A DNA stretch of 32,931 bases from Clostridia bacterium (GCA_029256325.1 JAQSYD010000007.1:1-32931); one strand, 5' to 3'. Shown: positions 1 through 8,169, counted from the stretch's first letter. Notes: generated by a model from the letters alone, not told the origin. Program-made: numbers and translations.

Positions 1-36
1 TGCTAGAATTAAGAGATATTTAAAGGAATTTGCTGT

Positions 37-65
37 TTGAATTTTTAGATAATTAATGTTATAAT
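37..65 (+). promoter_or_regulatory. SigA-type promoter of cheY
   Basis: TTGAAT (37-42), a 17-bp spacer and a consensus TATAAT (60-65) lie about 40 bases before the first gene. Good match to a housekeeping promoter; no SigD-type (flagellar) promoter was seen. Confidence 0.75.
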
Positions 66-105
66 AACTTTTTGTAAGCTATACTTTAAATGAGGAGAAA
101 TGATT

Positions 106-471
106 ATGAATCCCAGAATAATCATAGCAGATGATGCAGGTTTCATGAGAAGAATGTTGATCAATATTCTTTCTCAGGGTGGCTTTGAAGTGGTTGGAGA
201 AGCAGAAAATGGCGTACAAGCGGTAGAACTATACAAGCAGCTGAAGCCTGATGCCATAACCATGGATATTACTATGCCGGAAATGGATGGTATAACTGCA
301 TTAAAAGAAATCATTGCATATGACAGCAATGCAAAAGTAGTTATGTGCAGCGCAATGGGGCAGCAGTTTATGGTTGTAGAGGCAATAAAGCTTGGAGCCG
401 TAGATTTTGTAGAGAAGCCCTTTCAGACAGAACAGGTGGTAAAGGCACTGCATAAAGCATTAAATATATAA
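106..471 (+). CDS. cheY: CheY-type single-domain response regulator
   Basis: A stand-alone receiver domain of 121 residues with no output domain, as in CheY proteins that carry the phosphoryl signal from CheA to the flagellar motor. Visible active-site residues are the acidic pair D9/D10, phospho-acceptor D54 (in MDITMPEMDG), S82 in the conserved Thr/Ser position and K104 before P105. An upstream in-frame ATG at 100 is only two bases from GAGGAG (92-97); the ATG at 106 has eight bases and is preferred. It has its own promoter and a hairpin terminator, so it is monocistronic. No cheA or cheW is in the window; a paralogue lies at 17329. The link to chemotaxis is inferred from the family, and a role in another phosphorelay is possible. 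Confidence 0.88.
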   Translation: MNPRIIIADDAGFMRRMLINILSQGGFEVVGEAENGVQAVELYKQLKPDAITMDITMPEMDGITALKEIIAYDSNAKVVMCSAMGQQFMVVEAIKLGAVDFVEKPFQTEQVVKALHKALNI

Positions 472-496
472 AAAATTTTTTAAATTAAAGTATCAG

Positions 497-530
497 TGAC
501 CATATAATGCTATATGGTCATTTTTATTTG
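497..530 (+). terminator. Rho-independent terminator after cheY
   Basis: Ten-base-pair stem 497-506 / 511-520 with loop ATGC, followed by TTTTTATTT. Confidence 0.85.
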
Positions 531-538
531 GAGAAATA

Positions 539-547
539 TGGTATAAT
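539..547 (+). promoter_or_regulatory. Extended -10 promoter (TGgTATAAT)
   Basis: TATAAT at 542-547 preceded by TGn (539-541). No good -35 is found 16-18 bases upstream, where the preceding terminator lies. It would drive the hydrolase gene at 575. Confidence 0.6.
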
Positions 548-574
548 GTACCAAAAGATATGTGAGGTGATATT

Positions 575-1504
575 ATGCATAACAAGGATTTTATGCAACT
601 AGACAAGAGGCTGACTATACTTTGGGGTGAAGGTAAGCTAAAGGAGGCTATTATGCTATTAGAAGAATCCATTGGGCAATACCCCGAAAATACAGCATCT
701 ATGAATCTTGATCTTGCTTTTTTTTATTTAGGTGTAGATAATATAGAAAAATGTTTAGAGATTCTTAATAAAGCCATTGAAGAGGGAATATGGTATCCAA
801 AGGCATACTTTACTAAGCATAAGGATGACGAACGGTTTAAAAGAATTTTTGAGAAATGGGACAAAATATCTGAAGAAGATATCAGGAATTCCAAGCCTTA
901 TTGGAAAATATGTACGCCTGCAGCATATACGAAGGAAAACAAATATCCTTTGTTTGTAGCAATACATGGCTGGGGAGAAGATGTTGACATGTTTGAAAGC
1001 TATTGGCAATCCCTCAAATTAAGTGAGCAATATCTACTGGCAATGCCGCAATCCTCGCAGATAATGGGTACCTCTAAATATGCCTGGAACGACAATGAAA
1101 AGTCCCATAAGGAGCTTGCATCAATGTATCAGCATATATTGGGCAATTATAATGTCGATACCAACGCGATTATCGTAGGAGGCTTCTCGCAGGGTGCTAC
1201 ACTTGCTATAGACCTAACATTCAATTGTACATACATGCCCATAAAGGGTTTTATTGCGCTGAATCCTGATAAACCGACGGAACTCTCAGAGGATAATATA
1301 ACGTCGGCGAAGGAAAAGGGCATAAAAGGTCATATCATCACTGGAGATAAGGATCAAAGCTATGGGCAGCAAAGGGATATGATGGATACTTTCCATAGGC
1401 TAGGTTTTAGCTGTCAAATGGATGTAATAGAAGGCTGGGGACATTGGTTTCCGGAGGACCTAAGTCAACGAATCGATAAAGCGCTTGATGATATAAATTC
1501 ATAA
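575..1504 (+). CDS. TPR-like N-terminus fused to alpha/beta hydrolase (carboxylesterase/phospholipase type)
   Basis: A cytoplasmic serine hydrolase of 309 residues without signal peptide. Residues about 10-70 form helical, TPR-like repeats (EGKLKEAIMLLEESI, then NIEKCLEILNKAIEEG). Residues about 120-305 are an alpha/beta hydrolase of the Abhydrolase_2/esterase type: oxyanion-region HGWG (131-134), nucleophile elbow GGFSQG with S205, a likely catalytic acid D260 in GDKD, and H290 in GWGHWF. The substrate cannot be told from sequence. The start at 575 follows GAGGTGA at a short distance. The gene is single, with its own extended -10 promoter and a palindromic terminator. Hydrolase activity is well supported; the TPR-like part suggests protein binding, which is inference. 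Confidence 0.82.
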   Translation: MHNKDFMQLDKRLTILWGEGKLKEAIMLLEESIGQYPENTASMNLDLAFFYLGVDNIEKCLEILNKAIEEGIWYPKAYFTKHKDDERFKRIFEKWDKISEEDIRNSKPYWKICTPAAYTKENKYPLFVAIHGWGEDVDMFESYWQSLKLSEQYLLAMPQSSQIMGTSKYAWNDNEKSHKELASMYQHILGNYNVDTNAIIVGGFSQGATLAIDLTFNCTYMPIKGFIALNPDKPTELSEDNITSAKEKGIKGHIITGDKDQSYGQQRDMMDTFHRLGFSCQMDVIEGWGHWFPEDLSQRIDKALDDINS

Positions 1505-1510
1505 GTTATT

Positions 1511-1560
1511 ATAAAAGCACTAATTCATATGACAATTGTCATATGAATTAGTGCTTTTAT
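1511..1560 (+). terminator. Perfect 50-bp palindrome, likely bidirectional terminator
   Basis: Bases 1511-1535 are the exact reverse complement of 1536-1560, with no unpaired centre. The arms start with ATAAAAGCAC and end with GTGCTTTTAT, so each strand ends in a short T run, as a bidirectional terminator would. It lies seven bases after the hydrolase stop codon. Confidence 0.7.
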
Positions 1561-1631
1561 GCATTATTAAGCGATGCCATCTTTTAATATGATAGGAGTG
1601 TAAGAACAATAATCAACAAGGAGTGGTAGTT

Positions 1632-2502
1632 GTGGTAGTTGAAATTAAGAATCTTGTCAAAAGATATGGGGATTTTCTTGCTGTAGGGTAAAACCACTGC
1701 TATAAATTGCTTAATAGGAATGCAGCGGCAAGACAAGGGGCAGATCATACTGTTTGGCAAGAATTTTGACGGCAATGACAGCAGCATAAAAAAGGATATA
1801 GGCATTGTGCCTCAGGATTTGGCTTTATACTTGGACCTTACTTGCTATGAAAATGTTACTTTTTTTGCAAAGCTATATGGGTTAAAGGATGGATTGCTGA
1901 AAAGCAGAGTACAGGAAGCCTTAGAATTTACAGGGCTTTGGGATAGAAGAAAGGATTTAGCTAAGAAGCTGTCCGGCGGAATGAAAAGAAGATTAAACAT
2001 TGCTTGTGCGATCGTTCATCAGCCCAAGCTAATCATCATGGATGAGCCAACGGTAGGCATCGATCCACAATCAAGAAATCATATACTGCAGTCGGTCAAG
2101 GAGTTAAACAGAAAAGGCTCCAGCATCATTTATACCTCTCACTATATGGAGGAGGTAGAAGAGCTGTGCAGCAGAATCGCAATCATGGATCACGGCAAGG
2201 TAATTGCACAGGGTACAAAGGAGGAACTGAAGACTTTCGTTACAGTGGAGGAAAGAATTGAAATTGAACTGTCTTCAATAAATTATACATTGGTTGACAA
2301 TGTGAAGCAGGTATCAGGGGTGAAGGAATGTACCTTCAAGGACAACAAGCTTATGGTAGTCTCAGAGAAAAACAGCAAAAACTTAAGCAGGATTATTGAC
2401 TGCATCGCAGCTACTGATGTAGATATATTGTCCATGAATATTGAGAAGCCAACACTTGAGACTGTGTTTCTGACACTAACCGGCAGAACCCTCAGGGATT
2501 AG
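1632..2502 (+). pseudogene. ABC transporter ATPase (LnrL-like), broken by a deletion in Walker A
   Basis: A GTG at 1632, eight bases after AAGGAG (1618-1623), opens a normal ABC N-terminus (VVVEIKNLVKRYGDFLAV) that stops at TAA 1689-1691. The protein resumes in another frame at 1687 with GKTTAINCLIGMQRQ, the end of a Walker A motif, and then runs intact to 2502. It has Q-loop VPQ, signature LSGGMKRR, Walker B LIIMDEP, D-loop and switch His in TSHYMEE. About 65 bases, net 3n+2, are missing: roughly 22 residues with the first half of the P-loop. The longest remaining frame starts at ATG 1720 without a proper ribosome binding site. Repairing the frame alone would not restore ATP binding. Either a real inactivation or an assembly error. 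Confidence 0.85.
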
Positions 2503-2513
2503 GGGGGAGATAT

Positions 2514-3653
2514 ATGAAGGTTTTAAATATTGCATATTACACCATATTGCGAAATTTTAGGGACTATAAAACCCTTACCATGATGCTGCTGCTTCCCATC
2601 ATGCTTATCCTGGTATTGGGAAGTGCTTTGGGCGGTGTTTTTACGCCAAATAATATTAGCACAACGACTATTTGCTATTTAAATGAAGATAAGAAGCTTA
2701 TGTCTGAGACCCTTGAGGAATTTTTACGCTCAGAGGAAATTGCAGAGCTGATAGTAATCAAGTCAGTGCAATCAAGAGAGGAAGCCTTTGCCCTTATAAA
2801 AGATAACAAAGCTGCTGCGCTGATCGTACTGCCGGTTGGCTTCTCTGAGACCATACAAAAAGGAGAAAAGGTAGCTATAGAAATATACAACAGCAAATAC
2901 AGCAGCTTCAGAGCTTCTATAGTACAGAGCATCATGAATGGTTTTATCAGCGCTGCCAATGCGCAGTTGGTATTGAGGCAGCTGGACGGCATACCTTCGG
3001 CATATAAAAGCTTTGACAACCTACAGGAGATATCCGTTACTAGTGAAGGCAACGCGCCAAGATCCATAGACTACTATGCTGTAACAATGCTGGTAATGAC
3101 CATCATGTATGGAACCTCCTACGGCAACTTTTCTTTAAAGGAAGAAAAGCTGCAAAACACCAGCATAAGATTGGCAAGTGCTCCCGTTAAGTACTTAGAA
3201 GTTGTACTAGGAAAGTTATTAGGAAGTATTGTTACCATATTCATGCAGGCTATGTTAATCATAGTTTTCACCAAGGTAGCTTTTAATGTTAACTGGGGCG
3301 GCAACATATTGTTTATTATATTTGTATGCTTTTCCTTAACCTTATTAGCAGTAGGTTTAGGTATGATGGTATCAAATTTGGGTAAGAACCCACAAGCAAC
3401 AGGCGCTCTGCTAAACTTTGGAGTAAATATTATGACGTTTATCGCAGGCGGGTATTTCCCGGCAAGCCAAATGGGGCCGGCAATTGATAGGCTGGGGTTC
3501 ATTTCCCCGAATTACTTGGCGCAACAGGCGATGTTTAACACTATATATGGAGGCTCGCCAATTCAAACCACCAACGCAATGCTTGCAATATGGATCATTG
3601 CAGCAGCAGCTTTTATCATTGCGGGTTCAATAGAAAGGAGGAGTGCGAATTGA
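2514..3653 (+). CDS. ABC-2 type transporter permease (LnrM-like)
   Basis: Membrane subunit of the exporter whose ATPase precedes it. The 379-residue protein has the ABC-2 plan: one N-terminal membrane helix (about 22-42), a large outside domain (about 45-190), then a cluster of five membrane helices (about 195-375). A purine-rich site AGGGGGGAGA sits just before ATG 2514, 11 bases after the ATPase stop. The stop TGA (3651-3653) overlaps the TTG start of the next permease, so the two are translationally coupled. With two permeases and a NarL-type kinase/regulator pair the locus resembles Bacillus LnrLMN-JK, which exports linearmycin-type polyenes. The substrate is inferred, not shown. Confidence 0.85.
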   Translation: MKVLNIAYYTILRNFRDYKTLTMMLLLPIMLILVLGSALGGVFTPNNISTTTICYLNEDKKLMSETLEEFLRSEEIAELIVIKSVQSREEAFALIKDNKAAALIVLPVGFSETIQKGEKVAIEIYNSKYSSFRASIVQSIMNGFISAANAQLVLRQLDGIPSAYKSFDNLQEISVTSEGNAPRSIDYYAVTMLVMTIMYGTSYGNFSLKEEKLQNTSIRLASAPVKYLEVVLGKLLGSIVTIFMQAMLIIVFTKVAFNVNWGGNILFIIFVCFSLTLLAVGLGMMVSNLGKNPQATGALLNFGVNIMTFIAGGYFPASQMGPAIDRLGFISPNYLAQQAMFNTIYGGSPIQTTNAMLAIWIIAAAAFIIAGSIERRSAN

Positions 3654-4759
3654 CTATATTTACAAATAATATGAAAAGATTATTCAGAGACAAGTTTACA
3701 TTAATAGCCCTGCTGGTACTGCCAATCATATTTATAGCTTTTTCCATGTTTGCTTTAGGCGGTAACACTCCTCTCAATGTAGCAGTCATTGACATGGATA
3801 ACACAAAGCTGACTACGATATTTAAGAATAGCTTATATGACAGCGCAAGTCTTGTGGAGTTGTCGGAGGAGGATATTAAACAAAGGTTAATCAATGGCAA
3901 GCTGGATTATGCAATTAGAATAGATAAGGGGTTTACCAAGGATTTGATAAAGGGTGTGGACGTAAAGCTTCAAACCTATAGCCTAAAAGAAACCAATACC
4001 TCAGCTTCTATCAGATTCTTTACAGAGAGCTTTATGAATTCCTCAAAGAACATAGCAGCAGCGGCAAAAGGCAGTGAAGAAGAATTCTACAGAGGGATAG
4101 AGCTTTATATGAGTAGTTTTGTTTCCGCGGACTATAAAAGTATAGAGAATACAGAAGATGATAGGAAGATGAATACCTATTTAAGCTTGGGCTTTATGGT
4201 CATGTTCATGCTTTTTATGTCAACAAATGCAGCATATTTGGTGTTAGAGGATAAGCAGTTGAAGACATATGGCAGGGTGCTTTCCAGTCCTATTTCCACC
4301 AGAAGCTATTTTATGCAGCACTTCTTAAGCTATATTGCGATTATGCTTATACAGATAAGTGCGATATTTTCTATATTAATATTTATTTTCAAGGCAGACA
4401 TGGGACCCTCCATAGGTAGTCTTTTGGTGTTGTTTGCAGTGTTTGCATTAACTGCTGTTGCTCTTGGAATAGCTATTAGCAGCTTTTCCAAGGACTTAAA
4501 GCAGGAAAATGCATTGTCGTATCTGATTACAATTCCCATGAGCATGCTGGGCGGATGTTTCTGGCCTCGAGAAATTATGCCAAAAATTTTACAACATCTT
4601 TCCAACTTTACACCAGTTACATGGGTTCTTAAGGCCAGTGAAAAGCTTCTTTATGGCAGTACCCTGAAGGACATAGGGTCAGAAATTGCGATTTTGCTAT
4701 TGTTTGCCTTAGTGTTTATGATTGTTGGATCCAATAAGAGGATCATAGTGAAGGGTTAG
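3650..4759 (+). CDS. ABC-2 type transporter permease (LnrN-like)
   Basis: Second membrane subunit of the exporter, 369 residues. It has an N-terminal membrane helix (about 15-36), an outside domain to about residue 170, then five to six helices ending near the C-terminus. The start chosen is TTG 3650, six bases after GGAGGAG (3637-3643) and overlapping the previous stop; the longer frame from 3590 has no ribosome binding site and would run inside the preceding gene. An ATG at 3671 is the other option. It has the same domain order as the preceding permease but is diverged, so the two probably form a heterodimer. Confidence 0.85.
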   Translation: MTIFTNNMKRLFRDKFTLIALLVLPIIFIAFSMFALGGNTPLNVAVIDMDNTKLTTIFKNSLYDSASLVELSEEDIKQRLINGKLDYAIRIDKGFTKDLIKGVDVKLQTYSLKETNTSASIRFFTESFMNSSKNIAAAAKGSEEEFYRGIELYMSSFVSADYKSIENTEDDRKMNTYLSLGFMVMFMLFMSTNAAYLVLEDKQLKTYGRVLSSPISTRSYFMQHFLSYIAIMLIQISAIFSILIFIFKADMGPSIGSLLVLFAVFALTAVALGIAISSFSKDLKQENALSYLITIPMSMLGGCFWPREIMPKILQHLSNFTPVTWVLKASEKLLYGSTLKDIGSEIAILLLFALVFMIVGSNKRIIVKG

Positions 4760-4811
4760 CATAAATATGGTATTATTAGGGAAAGAAAATTAGATTTGTG
4801 GAGTACAAAGG

Positions 4812-5894
4812 ATGAATTATATTTTAAAACTTTCCTTTTTTGGATATATCATGGCGAGACTTGTTGCAGCTTCCAGCATTGAGTACATGGAGGTAGTAGT
4901 GTTGCTTCTGGCAGCTGCCTTTAGTGTTTATAGAGAGAAGTTTGGCAGCAATATAGTGTTGTTTATTTTAGAAGGTACCATCATTTATTATGGAAGCACA
5001 TTCAATGCCGCATTTTCATTTTTGTTTGGAATTATGGTATACGACCTAATAAGCAGCAAGTACTATGTTGGAGTCATGCCTGTTTTGTTTGCAGGCTTGT
5101 ATTTGCTGAAATCTCAAGAACTGATAACCTTTATTTTTGTGATCAGCTTAAGCTGTATATTTGCATATATGAAAGGCATTTTGCAAAGAAAAGAAGAACT
5201 GTACAGAAATAGCTATGACAAGCAGCGGGAGTACTCCTATCAGCTGGAACAGACAAAAGCAAGATTGATGGCTTCTGCCGAGGAGGCTGCTCATATGGCT
5301 GAAGTCAAAGAGCGAAACAGAATTGCCAGGCAAATCCATGATAATGTAGGACACAGCATAGCGGGCATTCTCATGCAGCTTCAAGCAGCAAAAAAGCTTT
5401 ATCATAAGGACGAGGAAAAGGCTTATGAGCTTTTAGAAAATTCAATAGAAGCATTGTCTAACACACTGACTGTAATGAGAGATACTGTCCACAATATCAA
5501 GCCGGCAGAAAAGCTGGGGATAGAATATATTAGGCAAGTCATAGAAAGCTTCAGTTATTGCCCTGTGGAACTTAGCACCTCCGGGGATTTCTCAGAGCTG
5601 CCAGTAAACATTATGCAGATATTGCATTATAACATCAAGGAAGCTTTGACAAATGTCAGCAAGTATTCAAATGCAACGCATGTGGATATAAATATTGACG
5701 TAAACTTCAAATTTGTAAGATTGCAAATTAAAGATAATGGTATCAACCATGTGGAATTCAAAGAAGGTCTGGGTATCAGCGGAATGAAGGAACGTGTATG
5801 GAATATAGGCGGTACAATAGCTTTCAGTAATGATAATGGATTTTTAATTGTATGTGTGATACCCATCAAAAATTCTTCGGAGGTAACAGTATGA
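4812..5894 (+). CDS. NarL/LiaS-type sensor histidine kinase (LnrJ-like)
   Basis: A 360-residue membrane histidine kinase. Residues 1-120 are almost all hydrophobic helices with very short loops, so it has an intramembrane-sensing layout with no large outside domain. A coiled-coil linker (about 125-165) leads to a HisKA_3 dimerisation domain with phospho-acceptor H176 in RQIHDNVGHS. The HATPase domain shows the N box (HYNIKEALTNVSKYS) and G boxes (IKDNGIN, GLGISGMKERV). GTGGAG (4798-4803) is eight bases before ATG 4812. The stop overlaps the regulator start as ATGA. Its place after the permeases suggests it senses the transported compound or membrane damage and controls the operon. Confidence 0.88.
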   Translation: MNYILKLSFFGYIMARLVAASSIEYMEVVVLLLAAAFSVYREKFGSNIVLFILEGTIIYYGSTFNAAFSFLFGIMVYDLISSKYYVGVMPVLFAGLYLLKSQELITFIFVISLSCIFAYMKGILQRKEELYRNSYDKQREYSYQLEQTKARLMASAEEAAHMAEVKERNRIARQIHDNVGHSIAGILMQLQAAKKLYHKDEEKAYELLENSIEALSNTLTVMRDTVHNIKPAEKLGIEYIRQVIESFSYCPVELSTSGDFSELPVNIMQILHYNIKEALTNVSKYSNATHVDINIDVNFKFVRLQIKDNGINHVEFKEGLGISGMKERVWNIGGTIAFSNDNGFLIVCVIPIKNSSEVTV

Positions 5895-6517
5895 AAGTGT
5901 TGATTGTTGATGATGATGCGCTGATAAGAGATAGTCTGAAAATACTGATCGGTATGGAAGCAGATATGGAGGTAGTTGGTACAGCAACCAATGCGCAAGA
6001 GGCCTTGGTGCTTTGCAAAGATCTTCAGCCTGATATCGTGCTAATGGATATTAGGATGCCTGTAATGGATGGTGTACTCGGAACCAAGCTTATGAAGTCG
6101 CAGTTTAGCAACATAAAAGTAATCATATTGACCACCTTCAAGGATGATGAGTATATAAAAGAAGCGATCAAAAACGGTGCATCAGGCTATATGTTGAAAA
6201 ATCAGTCCTCGGACAGCATCATTGAATGCCTTCGGGCCGTTCACATGGGCAGTATCGTTCTTGAAAAAGAAGTAGCCCAAAGCCTAACTTCCATGCTGAA
6301 GGAGGATAAAAAGAAGCAGAAGATCAAGCTGGATATCACGGAAAGAGAATGGGACGTGCTCAAGCTGGTTGGAGAAGGTCTTACAAATAGAGAAATTGCA
6401 GATAAGCTTTACTTAAGTGAGGGCACGGTACGCAACTACGTAACTATGCTGTTGGAAAAACTATCTCTTAGAGACAGAACGCAATTGGCTATATATTATG
6501 TAAAGAACTTGGAATAA
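5891..6517 (+). CDS. NarL/LuxR-family response regulator (LnrK-like)
   Basis: Cognate DNA-binding regulator of the preceding kinase, 208 residues. The receiver domain has D7-D9 as the acidic pocket, phospho-acceptor D53 in LMDIRMP and K104 in MLKNQ. The C-terminal LuxR helix-turn-helix (about 143-205) reads ITEREWDVLKLVGEGLTNRE and continues with IADKLYLSEGTVRNY. The start at 5891 is seven bases from CGGAGG and overlaps the kinase stop; the in-frame ATG at 5852 has no ribosome binding site and lies inside the kinase gene. The target is probably the transporter operon itself, by analogy with related loci. Confidence 0.9.
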   Translation: MKVLIVDDDALIRDSLKILIGMEADMEVVGTATNAQEALVLCKDLQPDIVLMDIRMPVMDGVLGTKLMKSQFSNIKVIILTTFKDDEYIKEAIKNGASGYMLKNQSSDSIIECLRAVHMGSIVLEKEVAQSLTSMLKEDKKKQKIKLDITEREWDVLKLVGEGLTNREIADKLYLSEGTVRNYVTMLLEKLSLRDRTQLAIYYVKNLE

Positions 6518-6530
6518 GTTCTTCATTCTT
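6503..6530 (+). terminator. Possible weak terminator after the response regulator
   Basis: Eight-base-pair stem AAGAACTT (6503-6510) / AAGTTCTT (6516-6523), loop GGAAT, overlapping the stop codon and followed by CATTCTTTC. The T run is poor, so termination may be partial. Confidence 0.4.
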
Positions 6531-6581
6531 TCAATATATATTAAGATATGACAGTATAATTTCTTTGTAAGGGGGATCATT

Positions 6582-6884
6582 ATGAGCTCTGCCAAAATAC
6601 TCAAGTGGGTAACTGGAGCAATGGAAGCCTTCTTGGGGATACCTTTTGTAGGGGGCGCTATGGTTATAAGCTTTCTGTACCTGCCTTTGATGGTGATGCT
6701 TATACTGCATATCATAACGCTGGTTTACTGCAGCCAGGAGGGTCTGGATAAAGCTCCCAGTACCTTGGGAATAATAACCTCCTGTATAGCATGGATACCT
6801 TTTGTTGGAATGATTATGCATATATTGACGGCGGTTTTCCTATTAGTCAGTGCCGCTAAGGAGCATGATAAAATAACAATATAA
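6582..6884 (+). CDS. Small membrane protein of unknown function
   Basis: A 100-residue hydrophobic protein that I do not recognise. Two hydrophobic stretches (about 17-50 and 60-94) would give two to four membrane helices, and both contain the string IPFVG (20-24 and 71-75), which hints at an internal duplication. A strong GGGGGATC-type ribosome binding site stands before ATG 6582. A TATAAT at 6555-6560 lies upstream, but without a good -35. A solid terminator follows at 6889. Its position next to the two-component operon could mean it is a target, but nothing in the sequence proves this. Confidence 0.7.
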   Translation: MSSAKILKWVTGAMEAFLGIPFVGGAMVISFLYLPLMVMLILHIITLVYCSQEGLDKAPSTLGIITSCIAWIPFVGMIMHILTAVFLLVSAAKEHDKITI

Positions 6885-6888
6885 AATT

Positions 6889-6921
6889 AGGCTTTGCATT
6901 AGCTGCAAGGCTTTTTTCTTT
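6889..6921 (+). terminator. Rho-independent terminator
   Basis: Stem 6889-6898 / 6904-6913 with two G-U pairs, loop TTAGC, followed by TTTTTTCTTTT. Confidence 0.85.
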
Positions 6922-6955
6922 TGACAATACATAAAAGCAGCGTTTATGTTATAAT
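6921..6955 (+). promoter_or_regulatory. Promoter of the CDF transporter
   Basis: Consensus TTGACA at 6921-6926. The -10 is either TATGTT (6945-6950, 18-bp spacer) or the overlapping TATAAT (6950-6955) with an upstream TGT, which is too far from the -35 but may work as an extended -10. No room for a yybP-ykoY manganese riboswitch exists in the roughly 30-base leader. Confidence 0.65.
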
Positions 6956-6987
6956 ATAATTTAAGCTTTATTTAATGAGGTGTTAAT

Positions 6988-8169
6988 TTGATTACTAATT
7001 TCTTGGTAAGAAGGTTTGTTAAAAACCATGAAAAAACAGGGGACAGCAATGTACGACAAGCATATGGATACTTAGGAGGATTTATTGGCATATTTGCCAA
7101 TATATTGCTTTTTGCAGGCAAGCTGTTAGTCGGACTTGCAATCAATAGTATCGCTGTTATGGCAGATGCCATCAACAATTTGTCTGATGCAGCATCATCG
7201 GTGATTACACTGGTGGGTTTCAAGGTGACCAATAAACCTGCAGATAGAGAGCATCCTTTTGGTCACGGTAGAATTGAATATATATCTGCCATGATCGTTT
7301 CATTCCTAGTCATACTGGTAGGCTTTGAATTTATCAAAAGCTCGGTAGAAAGGGTTATGAATCCGGAGGTTGTTAAGTTTGACTGGATAACCATTATACT
7401 GTTAAGCTTTTCTATAGCAATTAAAGTATGGCTAAGCTTCTTTAACAGGAAAATAGGCAGAGCCATAGGCAGCAAGGCTATGGAAGCCACAGCCATGGAC
7501 AGTTTAAGTGATGTTATAACCACATCAGTAGTATTGCTATCCTTGATTTTATCTATTTGGATTACTTTCCCTATAGATGGATATATAGGTATAGTTGTGG
7601 CATTATTTATCATGTATTCAGGCTTCAACCTGACAAAGGACACGCTTAACCCGCTGCTGGGAGAGGCTCCTGAGGTGGAATTTGTAAATGATATCATCAA
7701 AAAAACCCTTTCCTATGAAGGAGTAATAGGTGTTCATGATATTATAGTACATAATTATGGTCCTAATCGCTGCGTCGTTTCTCTTCATGCAGAGATACCG
7801 GCAAGTATGGATGTTGTGTCGGCTCATGATCTAATAGACAAGGCAGAGCAGGAAATATCAGAAGAGCTGGGCATCCACTTGGTCATGCATATGGATCCCA
7901 TCAACACCGATGACAAAGTGGTGCAGAAGGTGCAGCAGCAAATTGTAGGTGTATTGATGGAGTTTGGTATGGAGCTTTCTATACACGATTTTAGAATGGT
8001 TGGAGATGACAATCACTGCAATGTGATTTTTGATATGGTTATACCCCATGAGGTAGCGGAAAAGGATGAGAAAAAGGTATCAAAAGAGATATCTGAAGCC
8101 ATTAAAAATAAGTATCCTCAGTTCAATCCGATTATAAAAATAGATAGAAGCTATGCAATACTGAAGTAG
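6988..8169 (+). CDS. CDF family cation exporter, Mn-type site, duplicated C-terminal domain
   Basis: A cation diffusion facilitator, a proton-coupled divalent metal exporter, 393 residues. Six membrane helices span about 30-225. The transport site has NxxxD in helix 2 (NNLSD) and DxxxD in helix 5 (DSLSD). This N-D-D-D pattern is that of Mn exporters such as pneumococcal MntE, whereas Zn exporters have His/Asp, so Mn2+ is the likely substrate. A ZT_dimer cytoplasmic domain (about 232-306) is followed by a second, similar domain (about 310-390), longer than the usual 300-residue members. TTG 6988 is the start: GAGGTG (6977-6982) is five bases away and no ATG is near. No terminator follows; the ileS promoter begins 23 bases later. 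Confidence 0.88.
   Translation: MITNFLVRRFVKNHEKTGDSNVRQAYGYLGGFIGIFANILLFAGKLLVGLAINSIAVMADAINNLSDAASSVITLVGFKVTNKPADREHPFGHGRIEYISAMIVSFLVILVGFEFIKSSVERVMNPEVVKFDWITIILLSFSIAIKVWLSFFNRKIGRAIGSKAMEATAMDSLSDVITTSVVLLSLILSIWITFPIDGYIGIVVALFIMYSGFNLTKDTLNPLLGEAPEVEFVNDIIKKTLSYEGVIGVHDIIVHNYGPNRCVVSLHAEIPASMDVVSAHDLIDKAEQEISEELGIHLVMHMDPINTDDKVVQKVQQQIVGVLMEFGMELSIHDFRMVGDDNHCNVIFDMVIPHEVAEKDEKKVSKEISEAIKNKYPQFNPIIKIDRSYAILK

Noticed and set aside
1686-1691. Programmed frameshift joining the two ATPase pieces
   Set aside because: About 22 residues including half of the P-loop are physically absent, so a frameshift would not give a working protein.
1720-2502. A complete, functional 260-residue ATPase starting at ATG 1720
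   Set aside because: It begins after the Walker A motif, has no suitable ribosome binding site, and the missing N-terminus is found just upstream in another frame.
6956-6987. yybP-ykoY manganese riboswitch before the CDF exporter
   Set aside because: The leader is only about 30 bases, too short for the aptamer, and no conserved loops are seen.
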